Source: Bolinopsis microptera
Lineage: Eukaryota > Ctenophora > Tentaculata > Lobata > Bolinopsidae
Reading direction: 5' to 3'
DNA: 64,000 nucleotides
Assembly (NCBI RefSeq): GCF_026151205.1
Contig: NC_087073.1
Coordinates: 18,566,837-18,630,836, forward strand
Part shown: in pieces, positions 1-11,298 of the stretch
Layout: each line of letters opens with the position of its first letter
Numbering within the stretch: the first letter of the stretch is position 1
Made by a program: the position numbers and the translations under genes
The notes under the pieces: model-generated
What the model was told of the DNA's origin: nothing
Databases searched by the model: none
The model's input: only the letters and a program-made list of their open reading frames with translations

Positions 1-570
1 TTAATATATTTGCCAATTCCATAAAGAAAATAGAGATGTTTTATAAAGTTTCGTTAGACGAGGAATGGACTATAACCGCTTCAAGGTGAACACATTTTTC
101 TTTCTTCTGCAAAGATTTTTAAAATTTAGGGAGGTCCTCTAAATTATCAATATAGTTGCTTAGTAACAGTATGTTTTATTTGGGATTTTACGGATTATCA
201 TGCAGATGTTCGACCCATTTTAATGTTAAATTTTAGATGATATTTATTAGCTTTTCTCTATTCATGCCTCTTCTTTAGTTCATCGGTGTATACGGTAGAC
301 TCAGCTCAATAATCGCTTAATGACCGGGCTACAACTGCTCCTGCAGCAACCGGCCGAACAATTACTTTGTGTACATCGGTAATGGCCCTACCACTTCATC
401 ACACTCAATTCTAAGTTTTAATGAGATTTCCGAATCCCATTTTGATCCCATAATCATTCGGATATTTGGTAGGCAGCTTAGAGGGGGTGGGGTTTAGAAA
501 TGCCTACGATTATAGTGTCTATACAATAGCTGTATGTGATAGCTAATGGGGACACGGGACTCGGGAGGGG
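1..570. other. No gene seen
   Basis: AT-rich sequence with many stops in all frames. No coding similarity, RNA gene or repeat was recognised. It may be the distal 5' flank of the channel gene that follows. Confidence 0.5.
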
Positions 571-577
571 TATAAAA
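571..577 (+). promoter_or_regulatory. Candidate TATA box upstream of TRPM gene
   Basis: A TATAAAA sequence lies in a local GC-rich setting (gggaggggTATAAAAcggcc), about 350 bases before the first possible start codon of the channel gene. No transcription start can be verified from sequence, so this is a motif-level call. Confidence 0.35.
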
Positions 578-925
578 CGGCCAGAATCTCGCTTTCTTTG
601 TAATGCAAATGATCTTAAATATCAACGAATATAGAGATGTACACCAAAACACTTGCCTAGAAATTCAGGTGTTTAGTTTTGTCATTGGCGTGTAACAACT
701 TGAGCAGATCACGACGTGGTCCTGCACCCCAAGCCAACGTTATCTGTAAAACAACAACGACTTCCGGTCAACGTTGCTCCGTTACTTAGCTGCATGAGTT
801 TGCGGTAATACTATAATGTCCACTGTTATTCTACGTGCACACTCCATCTCTTCTAGAAACTACGTCGGTACTTAGTTATAGTTTATTTGTTACGTTGTGT
901 GAAGTGTGTGATATCTGGGTGTTAA

Positions 926-1270
926 ATGTCACCTGTTGACGAGTCACCTTCACCCCGTGATGAGGAGACTGGGATTGTCCCGCCAGATGAAGAAGGAGGT
1001 AACACCACGCAACATGATGAAGAACTAGGAAATATTGTTCCTCCTGTTGAAGAACCGGTTTCAACTGAGCCGCCGGTGAGAGAGTTAGAGAATGGTGAGA
1101 CTAAACCAAGGGACCGACAAGTAAGGATAAACGTTCCTGACGAGAATATCCAATGGATCGCATGGACATTCCCACCAGGACCCGAGAGTTGGATGAGTTA
1201 TCAGTTGGGAGTAAAACAACACTTGGGAGTCTTGGAGGGAGAAAAAGGAAAGTTAAACACTTTAACCTGA
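926..1270 (+). other. Acidic, proline-rich ORF; possible 5' exon of the TRPM gene
   Basis: This 114-codon frame starts with ATG and encodes an acidic, Pro/Glu-rich, low-complexity stretch with no recognised domain. It overlaps the start of the channel reading frame in another phase. A frame-compatible splice exists: exon end at 1094 (aatg|gtgaga) to 1205 (ttatcag|ttggg) joins it in phase to the channel, although the acceptor has a poor pyrimidine tract. It may therefore be the true N-terminus, 5' leader sequence, or chance. Codon choice gives no clear answer. Confidence 0.35.
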
Positions 1271-4200
1271 CTGATCTGAATCGGTACGGAACTATCGAGT
1301 CTAGCTACTTGTGTGAGAGCAATCGCGAGGAAAGGATAGAGAAAACTGATCTGTACGTCAAGCGAGTCAAAGACATTCACTTTATCACTCAGTCTGAGGT
1401 GGACTCTATGAAGAAAGCGCTAAGGATTCAGATAACTGAAGATTACGAGGGAGTCCCAGAGATGATTGGCAAGATAAAAATCAAAGTTTGTAACACGTAC
1501 GTTGCTGATAGGAAGGGTCTCGCTGGGCCATCGGGCGATCAACTGTGCTTTTGTGGGAAACCAAAGGAAGATGAGAAACACCAGGCATTTTCAGAGTCTA
1601 AAGAGTGGACAAGTTCGAGACATACCAAAGATGTAAAGACAAATACTTGGGGTAAGGTGGCCCTGGCTGGGTGCCAAGCTAACTTTGTGAGGTTATGTGA
1701 AGACACGAGTATGAAGAGAATAGAGGAGTTGTTGATGAATGTTTACAAGATGAAGAAACCTGGTGTTATCGTCTCTGTTTTAGGTTTGTTCGTTATTCTG
1801 GCTTCTCACTTAAGTACGAATGCAAATTCTTTATATTTATCTTCTGAATGCAGATTAATATTTTCTTATAATTATATTTATCTTCTGAACATACGAGTAA
1901 ATTGGCTCTTGTTTAAATGTCTTGAACCAAAAAACTGTTTACTTTACTTACTTAATAATAAACACCATTACAAAACAGTGCTAATTTACAATTCCAGGCA
2001 GCACATCTGAGCTGGAGATGTCAGATAAACTGGAGGATGAGATAGAGAGGTGTCTGCCTAAAGCTGCTGCTGCCTGTGATGCCTGGATGTTTACACCTGG
2101 AGTAAACGGAGGCTGCGGGAAACTCGTGGGTAATGGAATCAGGACTTACGGTTTGTCGCTCTACACCGTCGGGATTGTAGCCTGGTCCTCTTTAAACGAT
2201 AGAGTAAGTTTAGATTGGGTTACTGAATTAAGATAACCATTACCAGACTTCTTACAATGTTATTGAGATTACTTGAACGAAATATCTCGTGATTTTAACT
2301 AGGATTTGCTATTGATATCCACTTCTATCGTGACAAAGAACTTGCACAGGCCCGAAAGAGATTGACTGATCAGACCAACGAACTCGGAAATACCATCCCA
2401 TACCCCACAAATGTAGGGGAAACTGATGTTAGACATTTGGAACAAAACCATACCACTTTCTTGATGGTGGACAATGGACGAGACGATGTCTCTAGCTGCA
2501 TCAAAGCTGCCACAGATTTAAGAATAAAGTTTGAGGTCCGTTAACTCATGCCATTGACCATTTAGTAATCAGTAGCTCTATCAATTCTATAAATTTAGTT
2601 ATCTAAAGCTAAGCGTGAAGTTTAATGTTATGTGTTAGGACTTATACATCCATTCGTACTTACGTTTTAGCTGTGAAAATCTTTATTGCTATTAAAATCT
2701 GAATTTTCAGAATCATATGAAGAAAAGTGCGGATGTTCCGGTGATTAGTGTCCTGAACAGAGGAGGACTAAAGTCTGTGTTTGTGGTAACTCAGAGGCTA
2801 TGTGATGACGATACCGTGATAGTACTGGCTAAAAGTGCTGGATTAGCAAGCTTTATTCAAAAGTTGAAGGAGCACTGCATCTGGGTAAGATTATTCAAGA
2901 AGTTAATGTGGTTAATTAATAGTGCCTTCATAACTATCGGTTCCATGCTCAAAATAGAAGCAGTTGTCAAACATCTACCATCTGTTATCTGTTATCTACT
3001 ATCTGTTATCGATATCATCGAACAGTTAAATAGTTTTAAATAATCTTATAGGTCAACAAGAAATTGGAATCTTCTGACAAGCTACAAGAAAAGACAAAGA
3101 GAGCCAAAGAACCGTGCAAGTGTATTGAAAGTGGAGGGGTGTTTAAAGCCGACCTAAGAGCCTGTATCCACATCACCAGAAAGATGGCTAAACATCTTTC
3201 CATGGAAGGAGTGTCACAGCAAATTTGGGATATGATGTATGACTTCGCTGAAGTGTGTGTACAGCGGCTGTCACAAATATTCATTTACGATCAAAGATCA
3301 AAGACCGAGTTCGATCAATTGCTTCTTGATGCGATGGTCGAAAATGACTCCGGGGTGGGAAAGAAATTAGAATACGCTTTTGAACTAGGAACAGTTGAAG
3401 TTGTTGAAAGCATGCTGAACGACTCAGCTGAACGACTGCGATCAAAGACTTTAACCAACCTAATCATGAAAGCAATCATCATGAACCGCCCAAAGATGGT
3501 CAAACTTTTCCTGAACACCTGTCAAAAGTCTCAGCTCCTGCAGCTGAAGTTCAACATGCCGGTGCTGTACGACAGTGCTCTCTATTCCTACGGGGGAGGT
3601 CACTTAGTACGACTCATCACATACTGGGTCAGTGATAGTATAATTCCGGGCGCTACAAGTCTTGGAATATATCGTTACGACGAAACTGAAAGTATTGATG
3701 AGGGGGTTTGTGAGGAGACAGATGAGCGCTCTTTTGGGGCCATGTGGAACCCTCAAGCTATCAGACTCATTGATAACCTGATAAACGAATTAGCAGGAGA
3801 CTCCTTTAATTCTTCTGTTGGTTGCGAAGAGGACCCCTTCATGGAGCTCACTTTATGGTCTGTCATGATGTTAAGGAGGGAGATGGCGCTGATGTTCTGC
3901 AAAAGATCTGAGGAGCCTATCAGATGTGCTTTATTGTGTCTGAAGCTACTGTCACAGATGGAAAAGAGGAACAATGTGTTGGTTAACACGGAAGAGGATG
4001 AGAAGGTCTCGGAGATGAAGGAAGCGTTTGAGAGTCTGGCTATTTGTACTTTGGAAGCATGCTATGCTGAGAACCCTGAAATGACTTTTGCAGCTGCGCG
4101 TTCTCGGTGGACTCGAGTCAAGAACTACGATTATCTGGAACTTGCGTTTGAGGCGGAGTCAAAACGATTTATCGCGCATCCAGCTTGTCAGGATATCTCA

Positions 4201-6578
4201 GAGAGAAGATGGAGAGTAGGATTTGTGAAAGACGAAGGTTTCTGGAAAGTTCTTCTCATATGTCTTTTCCCACCTCTTATCCTAATTCCTGGTCTCATTG
4301 AATTCGATGTGTTTGCAAATCGTCATCAAGATGGACATGAACGAGCGTGGTGGGACAAAATTTTTGTTCGGTTCAAGATAGTCGGAAAATCGCCCATGAT
4401 AAAGTTTTGGATGAGTGCAGTTTTCTCCTTGGTGTTTCTAATACTTCACCTCCGAGTGCTGTACTTGGATACGAAACCTGTCTTGAATCCTGAAGTAGAC
4501 ACTGTCAGTTGGCCCTTCATCATCCTCGTTTTCGTTTGGTTCTGTCTGTTGGTCATTGACGAGGTTGGTTGTTTACTTTTGGATATAATATATTTTAAAC
4601 CCTTTATATTAAGTCCTATTAAGTCTAGTACGTTTTTTATTACCGTTTCTCTGCTTGTAGGAAATGTAATTCACTGAACTAACACTACCTCTCTTTCAGA
4701 TTATACAGGTATTTACCGAGAAACTATTTTATTGGTGGAAGAACGTTTGGAACAGGCTCGATATGGTGAACTACCTCATATTCTTTGTTGGTTTGATTCT
4801 ATGTATGGCGTACATTTGCACCGATGATGGAGGAAATTGTTCTCTTTCGTACAAAGCAGACGGTAGGTCTTATTGCTGATTCCCTCTACATTATAGATGC
4901 CCAAAATTAAAAAGAATGCGTATTCAACAAAGCAAAGTTTTCGATATGGCATAATATGACAAAGCAATCATTTGATTTCAACCTATTCAGGAGCTCTCTA
5001 CTGCCGGGATCCTGCGAAGGCTGTGTGTAAAGATTCCGACGCTGTGAAAGTTCATGCGGGTAGGATTTTATTGAGTATTGTGACGGTCACAATGTCCTTG
5101 AGATGGAGCGTGTTCATAACCAGTGATCTTACCCTCGGTCCTATTGTGCTCATGCTCTTCGAGGTTAGTTCTTATCTGTATAAATTATTACCTCTGGTAA
5201 TAATCTATGAATGTTGGACTGTTCAGAGGAGAGATGTTTTGTTGTAGAACATTTCAAATTTTTAGATTTTTAGCCCATTCAAAGTCTGCGGAAAAACATT
5301 AGAGTACATAGCGATGCAGTTGAGAAGGTAAATCTCCTATTTTGTCGCTTATGTGTATTTAAAACTGCGTCAACTCTTTCTCAGATGGCCACAACGTTCG
5401 TGAACTTCTTCATGATATTCACTGTGGTTCTTCTTGGTTTTGGAGCTGCGTATATCGGCTTGCTTGTAGAGGTTGGAACTTTTAGCATGAAGAGAAACGT
5501 TATCGGCATGGTCTATTACACTTACTTCCAGGTATGTATTCACTTTTTACACGTTAAAAACAGCTAACAAGTCTAGTTTATCGTTGTTGACTTTTGGAGC
5601 TAATTAATGAAATAATTGAGCCTAGTTAATCATTCAGGAATAAAAAATACCAAACATTCTCGTCTTATTAATTTTTAATTCGTGACCCTCATCCCAACAG
5701 AGCCTGGGAGAGTTGTTCCTTGAAAACCTGGAGAGTCCCGGAGCTTACTATCTGACCAACAATCCGAACGTGACTGAATCTTGGTACCTAGATAGTGATG
5801 TTAACGGAGCCTACTACTATGTCGCTCTCTTCCTACTCTTCATGTTCATGATTATTAGTAATCTGATGTTGCTTAACATTCTTATTGCTATGTTCACGGA
5901 GAGTTACGAGAAGATTAGTTCTAACCAGAAAACCATCTGGAAATTCCAAAGGTAACTGGCTCATTGTGATCTCAAATTTAGATTTATAGTCTGATTATAG
6001 GCCAAAGAAATGAAATGATCGTGTTTCCTCGACCATCCTGTTTGCTAGCTTTTTAATTGGTTTTGTTATACTTATAGTGAATACTGGTCAGTGGTATCGG
6101 TAATATGAAGTATACTATTGCATATAAAACGCATTCTCTTTCAGGTACAGTTTGTTGAAAGACTACGAGGGCAAATACCTGCCGGTTCCGCTTAACGTTA
6201 TTCACTATCCATTGTCATTCACAAGATGGATATGGAAAAAGTTTAACCCTAAGAATAAATATATCAACCCTCTAAGGAAGAGTATAGACAAACATTTAAG
6301 GTTCGTTAATGTATTTTATTCCATTTCTTGTTATTTTTCTCATGTACGAGTCAGTAATTTCAGTACATCCATTAATTTCAACACGATAATAGAATTAAAA
6401 TCAATGATGATAATCGTATATTTTAATAAGTTAGCCTAATTACGAATTAACGACCATTATTTAATCCCACAGAGCGTTCGTTAAAGAAGGTCTGCAAACA
6501 TTCTTAAGGCTGTATGGGGAGCGACAGGAGGAAGACTCTAACTCTTTAAAGTTTGCCAAATATGCTCAAGGACTCTAG
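1153..6578 (+). CDS. TRPM-like (melastatin family) cation channel
   Basis: Exons by eye: 1153-1783, 1998-2203, 2350-2535, 2711-2884, 3052-4563, 4700-4862, 4991-5163, 5274-5327, 5385-5531, 5701-5951, 6145-6300, 6473-6578; phases close to 1252 residues. The N-terminal half carries the TRPM homology region (CFCG...HQ, VRLCEDTSMKRIEELL, VIVSVLGG-like, FTPGVNGGCGKLVG, HTTFLMVDNG, PVISVLNRGGLKSVFVV). S1 lies near KFWMSAVFSLVFLILHL, followed by S2-S3, a short linker exon, S5 (FVNFFMIFTVVLLGFGAA), a pore exon beginning SLGELFLE, S6 (ISNLMLLNILIAMF) and a TRP-box-like IWKFQR. The protein ends about 100 residues after the TRP box, so there is no NUDT9-H (as in TRPM2) or alpha-kinase domain (as in TRPM6/7). 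The family forms tetrameric plasma-membrane cation channels; selectivity cannot be read here. The ATG at 1153 is the first in-frame start, but see the upstream ORF. Confidence 0.87.
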
Positions 6579-7130
6579 CTCTCGTTTATGGTTTAGTTGT
6601 AATTTATCATGGTATATTTTAAAAGGCGCGCCTTATATATATATTTACTATATCTCCGCATATACAATATACTATATCTCCGCATCAACCACATCCAATC
6701 ATGAATCATGTTTGTATTTCATATTTATATATTTTAAGTTCATACATTTTGCGAATGAATTAATGATTTTAAGCTGTACAAATATCAAATATCGATGGAT
6801 CGAATTTTACGTTAGGTGGCTGGCTCACTCAAAATTGAAAATGAATCAGAGATAGATTTATGTTTTTATGTTTGTGAATATTTTGATTCACGTACTTACA
6901 TCTTTAATGATGGCTAGAATATTTTATATTAGGTGACTGGCGCACTCAAATGAATAAGATTAAGAGATAGGTTTGCATTTTCGTCTTTTGATATGTTCAA
7001 TGTTAGTGAATATTATTAAAGTGACGTATTGACACCTCGACTAAATAGCTTTTTAAATCGAATAAGTACACGTTTTCTGGACATTTGATAAAATTTGTAA
7101 TGTGTAATGAAAAACTTAGATGATTTAATT
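6579..7130. other. TRPM 3' flank; no gene
   Basis: Very AT-rich. It holds a TA-rich stretch near 6637-6673 containing a short duplicated phrase (actatatctccgcatata). An imperfect direct repeat (ggtggctggctcactcaaa near 6815 and a related copy near 6932) suggests a local duplication of about 115 bases. No ORF of interest. Confidence 0.5.
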
Positions 7131-7134
7131 CCTT

Positions 7135-7590
7135 CTTTTTTTTGTTGAAATGTGAAAATTCAATTAATTATTAAAATTATATATACTGATATACATTAAT
7201 CAAGCGTTACATTATAGACATAGTCGAGCCATGCAAAATTACAATAACATATAACATTATTTTGATATTGGATATATTATTACTAATGTATTTATACATA
7301 AGTAATCATTTATAAATGGTACTGCACGCAGTATCTGTAATTGTATACTATAAGTTGCATACTTGATATATATATGCAGTATGTGGCCGGATGACAACTA
7401 ATATAACTAAACTAAAAAATAAGCTGCTTGAATATATATTGATTGACGGTGTCAACCCATCGAGATCGTTGCTCTGCGAAGCAGAGCAACGATCGACGAA
7501 GCGAAGCAAGAATGCTAGTTTGCGCGGCGCGTCGAAGCGGCGAAGTCCTCCAAGAATATACAACAATTAATTCGGCTGAACCAACATTGC
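7135..7590. repeat. Interspersed repeat, copy A
   Basis: Shares an ordered series of blocks with 14412-14625: aattcaattaattatta, agcgttacatt, agccatgcaaaattacaat, ataaatggtactgca, tggccggatgacaacta and aattcggctgaaccaaca. Copy A is longer because it carries extra internal DNA, including a GC-rich hairpin at 7464-7494. No coding capacity; probably a non-autonomous transposable element. Confidence 0.75.
7464..7494. repeat. Perfect 14-bp hairpin with GAA loop
   Basis: gatcgttgctctgc and its exact complement flank a three-base GAA loop. The centre reads GCGAAGC, the sequence known for unusually stable single-stranded DNA mini-hairpins. It is one of a set of similar hairpins in this region. Confidence 0.8.
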
Positions 7591-7621
7591 TCTAACCAAA
7601 GCCCTCTCGCTTGCAGTTATA

Positions 7622-7675
7622 CATTATAGCGTGCGAAACAAGCGCGTCGACGCGCTTGTTTTGCACGCTATAATG
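7622..7675. repeat. 25-bp inverted repeat beside pentamer satellite
   Basis: Arms 7622-7646 and 7651-7675 pair with one mismatch around a TCGA centre. The right arm ends four bases before the TGGGG array. Such an arm could form a cruciform and may have helped seed the array; that is inference. Confidence 0.8.
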
Positions 7676-7678
7676 AGG

Positions 7679-7753
7679 TGGGGTGGGGTGGGGTGGGGTG
7701 GGGTGGGGTGGGGTGGGGTGGGGTGGGGTGGGGTGGGGTGGGGTGGGGTGGGG
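7679..7753. repeat. (TGGGG)15 tandem array
   Basis: Fifteen uninterrupted TGGGG units, followed by degenerate copies (tcgatggttgggtggg). Runs of four Gs at five-base spacing on one strand are a strong G-quadruplex candidate. The proline/threonine/histidine-rich ORF on the other strand is a by-product of the repeat. Confidence 0.95.
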
Positions 7754-7822
7754 TCGATGGTTGGGTGGGATGTGGATGCCATGTCTGTGTCCATCCTGAT
7801 TTTGGAATAATATGCATGTCAA

Positions 7823-8182
7823 CCTACATACAATATAATGAGAAATATGTATTATGAAGAAGTGTTACCGGTGGAGATTCTTGACGGATTAACAAACCGG
7901 TAAATCAAATGTAAAAAATGCGGTTTTAAACAATAACCTATGTCTCCTAGCAGTGGACACTGGCGTCATAGCGCCCGGATCAGTACACAGTATATAGCAT
8001 GTCCTGGTGTCATTGCTGTAGCGTAGCTAGCTGTGTCGCCTCCCATGCTCTAGCGGACGGAGTCACTCCTGGAGTCTCACACTCTCGGCCGGGGGTTTCC
8101 TCCAATCTGCTGGCGATGATAGAAATTTGTTTACTAAAATAGCCATAGGAATGGTAACACTTGTAACTTGTTCAAATATTTT
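7823..8182. other. No gene seen
   Basis: Mixed sequence without coding signal or clear repeat. A short GC-rich patch (8030-8105) has no recognised feature. Confidence 0.4.
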
Positions 8183-8223
8183 TTAACGGGTGATACTCGT
8201 AAAATATCTGTTCCATATATTGG
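8183..8223 (+). repeat. TTAA-type MITE terminus
   Basis: Begins TTAACGGGTGATACTCGTAA and continues into aaatatctgttccatatattgg. The same end occurs at about 10788 and 11028, and in reverse orientation at 10997-11026 and 11166-11193. The repeated TTAA at the outer edge resembles piggyBac-type target sites. This copy is interrupted by the foldback element that follows. Confidence 0.75.
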
Positions 8224-8587
8224 ATTTGACCAAAACCCATAATCATGGGTAGAGTGGAGCGCTGCCAGTGTCTCTCTTTCCCAAACAAAAGGCAATGATA
8301 TCAATTTGAATGACCGTTATCAAATGCAAAATGATACCGAGAATGAAATCGGTCGCTCGCTTTTCCCACTCATTCATGGCTTACGAATTGTAATAAGTTT
8401 CGATTTATAATAAACATGTAATCTATTTCAATTGTAAATGAATGGGAAAAGCGAGCGACCGATTTCATTCTCGGTATCATTTTGCATTTGATAACGGTCA
8501 TTCAAATTGATATCATTGCCTTTTGTTTGGGAAAGAGAGACACTGGCAGCGCTCCACTCTACCCATGATTATGGGTTTTGGTCAAAT
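8224..8587. mobile_element. Foldback (inverted-repeat) element
   Basis: Two arms of about 150 bp (roughly 8224-8382 and 8438-8587) are near-perfect reverse complements around a ~55-bp AT-rich spacer. A four-base indel sits at the inner edge (cccactcattcat against atgaatggg). Outer ends are atttgaccaaaaccc and gggttttggtcaaat. No ORF, so it is a non-autonomous foldback or MITE. It lies directly behind a TTAA-MITE end, suggesting nested insertion. Confidence 0.9.
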
Positions 8588-9872
8588 ATCATCTCTTTTT
8601 GATTATAATGTCAGGGTACTTTACAAATGTAAACTCATAACTTCATTAATATTAATAAGGAGGTGATTTCAACAATTTCGAAATTTTTCCTTTAAAAACA
8701 TTCCCTTGTGTTTAGGTAAGCATATCGGTCGATCACTGACTGAATATGCCACTTTATACTCAGTCAAGTTGGCATTAAATTCATTTATAATGACATTGAA
8801 CTGTCGTGGCAAAGCAGAATTTGTTCAAAATCACGAATGAGCAAAATTTGAACCTTTCGCACGTGCAAACTTTGAGCGGACGTTGCGTGCGCATCCAATA
8901 CTAAATCGCCGTAAATTTTTGCATAGCGGTATTTTATATATAGTTTGATAAGCATGAAAAGTTTCAAAGTATTTCCTGAAGAACTGTTATCACAACGGCC
9001 TATGACACAATTTAGACCTTTAAAAAGCAAAATTGAGCTCCACAACCCAAGGGATGGTGTAACACCAGAGAATACTAGAACGTAAAATTAGCGTTTTTAT
9101 AAAATTATTCTTTAAAAAAGCACTAACTTCAATAGCGAATATCTTTATGAAGGAGCAAGCTAGAAAAAGTTTCCGGTAGATTTTCAGAATGCTTAAACAA
9201 TTATCTAACTTCATTAATTCCTCAAATTTTGAATAAAATTACTCCTTAATGGCGTAAAATCGATTTGAAAAATGATTACTTTGTGAAAAATCAAGTTTTA
9301 AAAATGGTTAACTTGATGACGTCATCAAGTGGTGATGATGACGTTGAATTACTTTTTAACACAATGTAAACTAAAGTCTAAACAATTATCTTCAAGACCT
9401 GTGGTCCGAAATGGCTGTATCTTTTATACTTTAGAATCTACGGACACTTAAATACAGGCTATAATTCACTGGCAAAGCGTCTATCCCTGAATATATATAT
9501 ATGTATGTATATATGTATATATGTATATATCACGACAATCTGTCGTAAAACAGGGGTTCTAGAAAACCCATTTCCCGATGCTCCTGAAACCTGAAACTTT
9601 GTTTGCAGTCGATTTGGTCAACGTCTAGACGCCCTGAAAAATTTCAGATTTCTAACTCAATTTTAACATGGTTTTTAAGGCACCTGAATATGGCGATTTT
9701 GGGTTTTTTACCGAATTTCGTATAACAGTGCTGGCGAGTATGTTATGCAAATTTCTTGAAAATCTCAACATAACTATTTTTTATTCCTGTCATCTTTGAC
9801 ATCAAATTAGAATGTTTTGAACTAAAAATAAATCTGCTGAACGACTTCCGATGAGTCTTAATGCCTGAAAAA
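8588..9872. other. No gene; simple repeats
   Basis: Nothing coding is supported. The stretch contains a 20-bp perfect palindrome centred on TGACGTCA (9311-9330), which looks like a CRE/ATF site but has no gene close by, and a TA/TG microsatellite at 9491-9530. Confidence 0.45.
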
Positions 9873-9935
9873 CTCCTGCCGGAGGCGGCGGCCTTCGGCC
9901 GCCACCTCCGGCCGGAGTGCACGCTTCGCGTGCAC
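9873..9935. repeat. Two adjacent GC hairpins with TTC/GAA loops
   Basis: The first (9873-9917) has 21-bp arms with two mismatches around TTC at 9894-9896. The second (9917-9935) has a perfect 8-bp stem (gtgcacgc/gcgtgcac) around TTC. They share the boundary base and stand out sharply from the AT-rich surroundings. Confidence 0.8.
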
Positions 9936-10059
9936 GAAAGAGGCTTCCGACGTGTACCAAAGGGGTTATAATAGTAAAGGGGTTATAGTAGTAGAGGGGT
10001 ACAATAGTAAAGGGGGTGCATAGTATACCCCCAATAAAGACACCGCTCGTGCTTGCCAG

Positions 10060-10110
10060 CACTGTGACAGGACCGTCGACGAGTCCAACTCGGCGCGCGT
10101 CCTGGTAAGT
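10060..10110 (+). repeat. Dispersed GC-rich repeat with SalI-type core
   Basis: The block acaggaccgtcgacgagtcc followed by aactcggcgcgcgtcctgg recurs at about 10880-10940 (with an inverted half directly after it), 11069-11120 and, degenerate, 47263-47310. It appears to be internal sequence of the TTAA-MITE family. Confidence 0.7.
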
Positions 10111-10353
10111 TGTAAACCTACAATCAATTCTCAGAGCGGAAACAAAAATTGTTTTGCTTATAACTTGCGCGGCTTACCTTAATATATTAGCATTGTAAAA
10201 CTTGTAAAAATAAATTAGCTTTAATGTTTAAAGCTGGGGTAGTAATTGAAGTCACAATATTGAATTTGGTAAAACTAAAAAAATTGAAATTCATTTTCAT
10301 TTCAAAATTTGTGAATAATGTATCATTTTTGTTTGAAATGTACACCACTAGTA

Positions 10354-10466
10354 TCCGCTAGTTTGCGCGCGGCGTCCGCTAGCTTCCGCTAGCCATCCGC
10401 TAGGTATGAGTGCTGCATTTTAGCGCGTCTCCTTTAGGCGTCCGCTAGTTTCCGCTAGCTTCCGCT
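10354..10466 (+). repeat. Scattered TCCGCTAG octamer cluster
   Basis: TCCGCTAG or a one-base variant occurs at about 10354, 10375, 10385, 10396, 10441, 10451 and 10461, with spacers of 2 to 37 bases, often preceded by TT. It is neither a clean tandem repeat nor coding. Confidence 0.75.
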
Positions 10467-10507
10467 GTGTAACCGCTATATTCCGATAGCTGACTGCTGG
10501 CTTTTCC

Positions 10508-10613
10508 GTTGATTCACGATGTCAATCCTTCGCATCTCGCCGATCTGCATACGGTGGTTTCGAGAAGCATTATTTGATGCGCGCGCGACCCAGTAGTGCA
10601 TCGCGCTACAAGC
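10508..10613 (-). repeat. 119-bp dispersed repeat family, reversed copy
   Basis: Reverse complement of the family seen complete at 46803-46922 and 47054-47172. Landmarks are ttgattcacgatgtcaatcc, the atctcgccgatct block and gtgcatcgcgctacaa. A forward half copy follows at 10686-10745. GC-rich, no ORF. Confidence 0.8.
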
Positions 10614-10825
10614 TTTTCCGTAATTTAAATCAGGCAATACGGACCTGTGCGTCACGCAGTATAGTAGTACGCGTTAACGGTTGTATGTTGTAGCGCGATG
10701 CGTTACTGTGCCGCGCCGAGCTGCCATGAATTGACATCGTCAATTAAGGTTGTATGTTTATAACCTACCAGGACACGCGCCTTAATATAACGGGTGATAC
10801 TCGTAAAATATCTGTTCCATATATT

Positions 10826-10898
10826 GGAACAGGACCGTCGACAGGACCGTCGACAGGACCGTCGACAGGCAACAGGACCGTCGACAGGACCGTCGACG
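10826..10898 (+). repeat. 12-bp tandem repeat (acaggaccgtcg)
   Basis: Five units of acaggaccgtcg, with one spacer (acaggca) after the third, merging into the dispersed GC-rich block. ORFs called here on both strands are products of the repeat. Confidence 0.9.
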
Positions 10899-11027
10899 AG
10901 TCCAACTCGGCGCGCGTCCTGGTAGGTTGTAAACCTACAACACGCGCCGAGTTGGACTCGTCGACGGACCGACGGTCCTGGATACAGGATACACGGAACA
11001 AATATTTTACGGGTATCACCCGTTAAG

Positions 11028-11193
11028 TTAACGGGTGATACTCGTAAAATATCTGTTTCATATATTGGACCGTCGACGAGTCCTACTCGGCGCGCGTCCT
11101 GGTAGGTTGTAAACCTACAAAGTACGCGTAGACTCATGTGAATTGAAAAAGCTGCCGAGTTATGTCAGATATTTTACGAGTATCACCCGTTAA
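11028..11193. mobile_element. Short TTAA-flanked MITE
   Basis: A 166-bp unit has 28-bp perfect terminal inverted repeats, starting TTAACGGGTGATACTCGTAA and ending with its complement. It directly abuts another inverted terminus (10997-11026), giving a head-to-head cacccgttaagttaacgggtg junction. TTAA at each end is the target of piggyBac-type transposases, so a non-autonomous relative is likely; no transposase gene is in the window. Confidence 0.75.
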
Positions 11194-11210
11194 ATATTTT
11201 TGCAGCCATC

Positions 11211-11262
11211 CTTATAGACTAATAAACTAACAGATTCTTATAGACTAATAAACTAACAGATT
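11211..11262 (+). repeat. 26-bp tandem duplication
   Basis: cttatagactaataaactaa plus cagatt occurs twice head to tail, just upstream of the LINE fragment. Confidence 0.9.
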
Positions 11263-11298
11263 CTTAAATTTCAGTCTGATTGCGTATTTAGGTATTTC

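Noticed and set aside
7592..7822. Proline/histidine/threonine-rich ORF on the minus strand
   Set aside because: It is a translation of the TGGGG pentamer array and its flanking inverted repeat.
9311..9330. CRE/ATF promoter element (20-bp palindrome with TGACGTCA)
   Set aside because: No gene is nearby on either strand, so a regulatory role has no support; noted only as a palindrome.
10703..11137. Overlapping ORFs on both strands with DRTVD/VDGPV repeats
   Set aside because: They arise from the 12-bp acaggaccgtcg tandem repeat and MITE ends and do not resemble a protein family.
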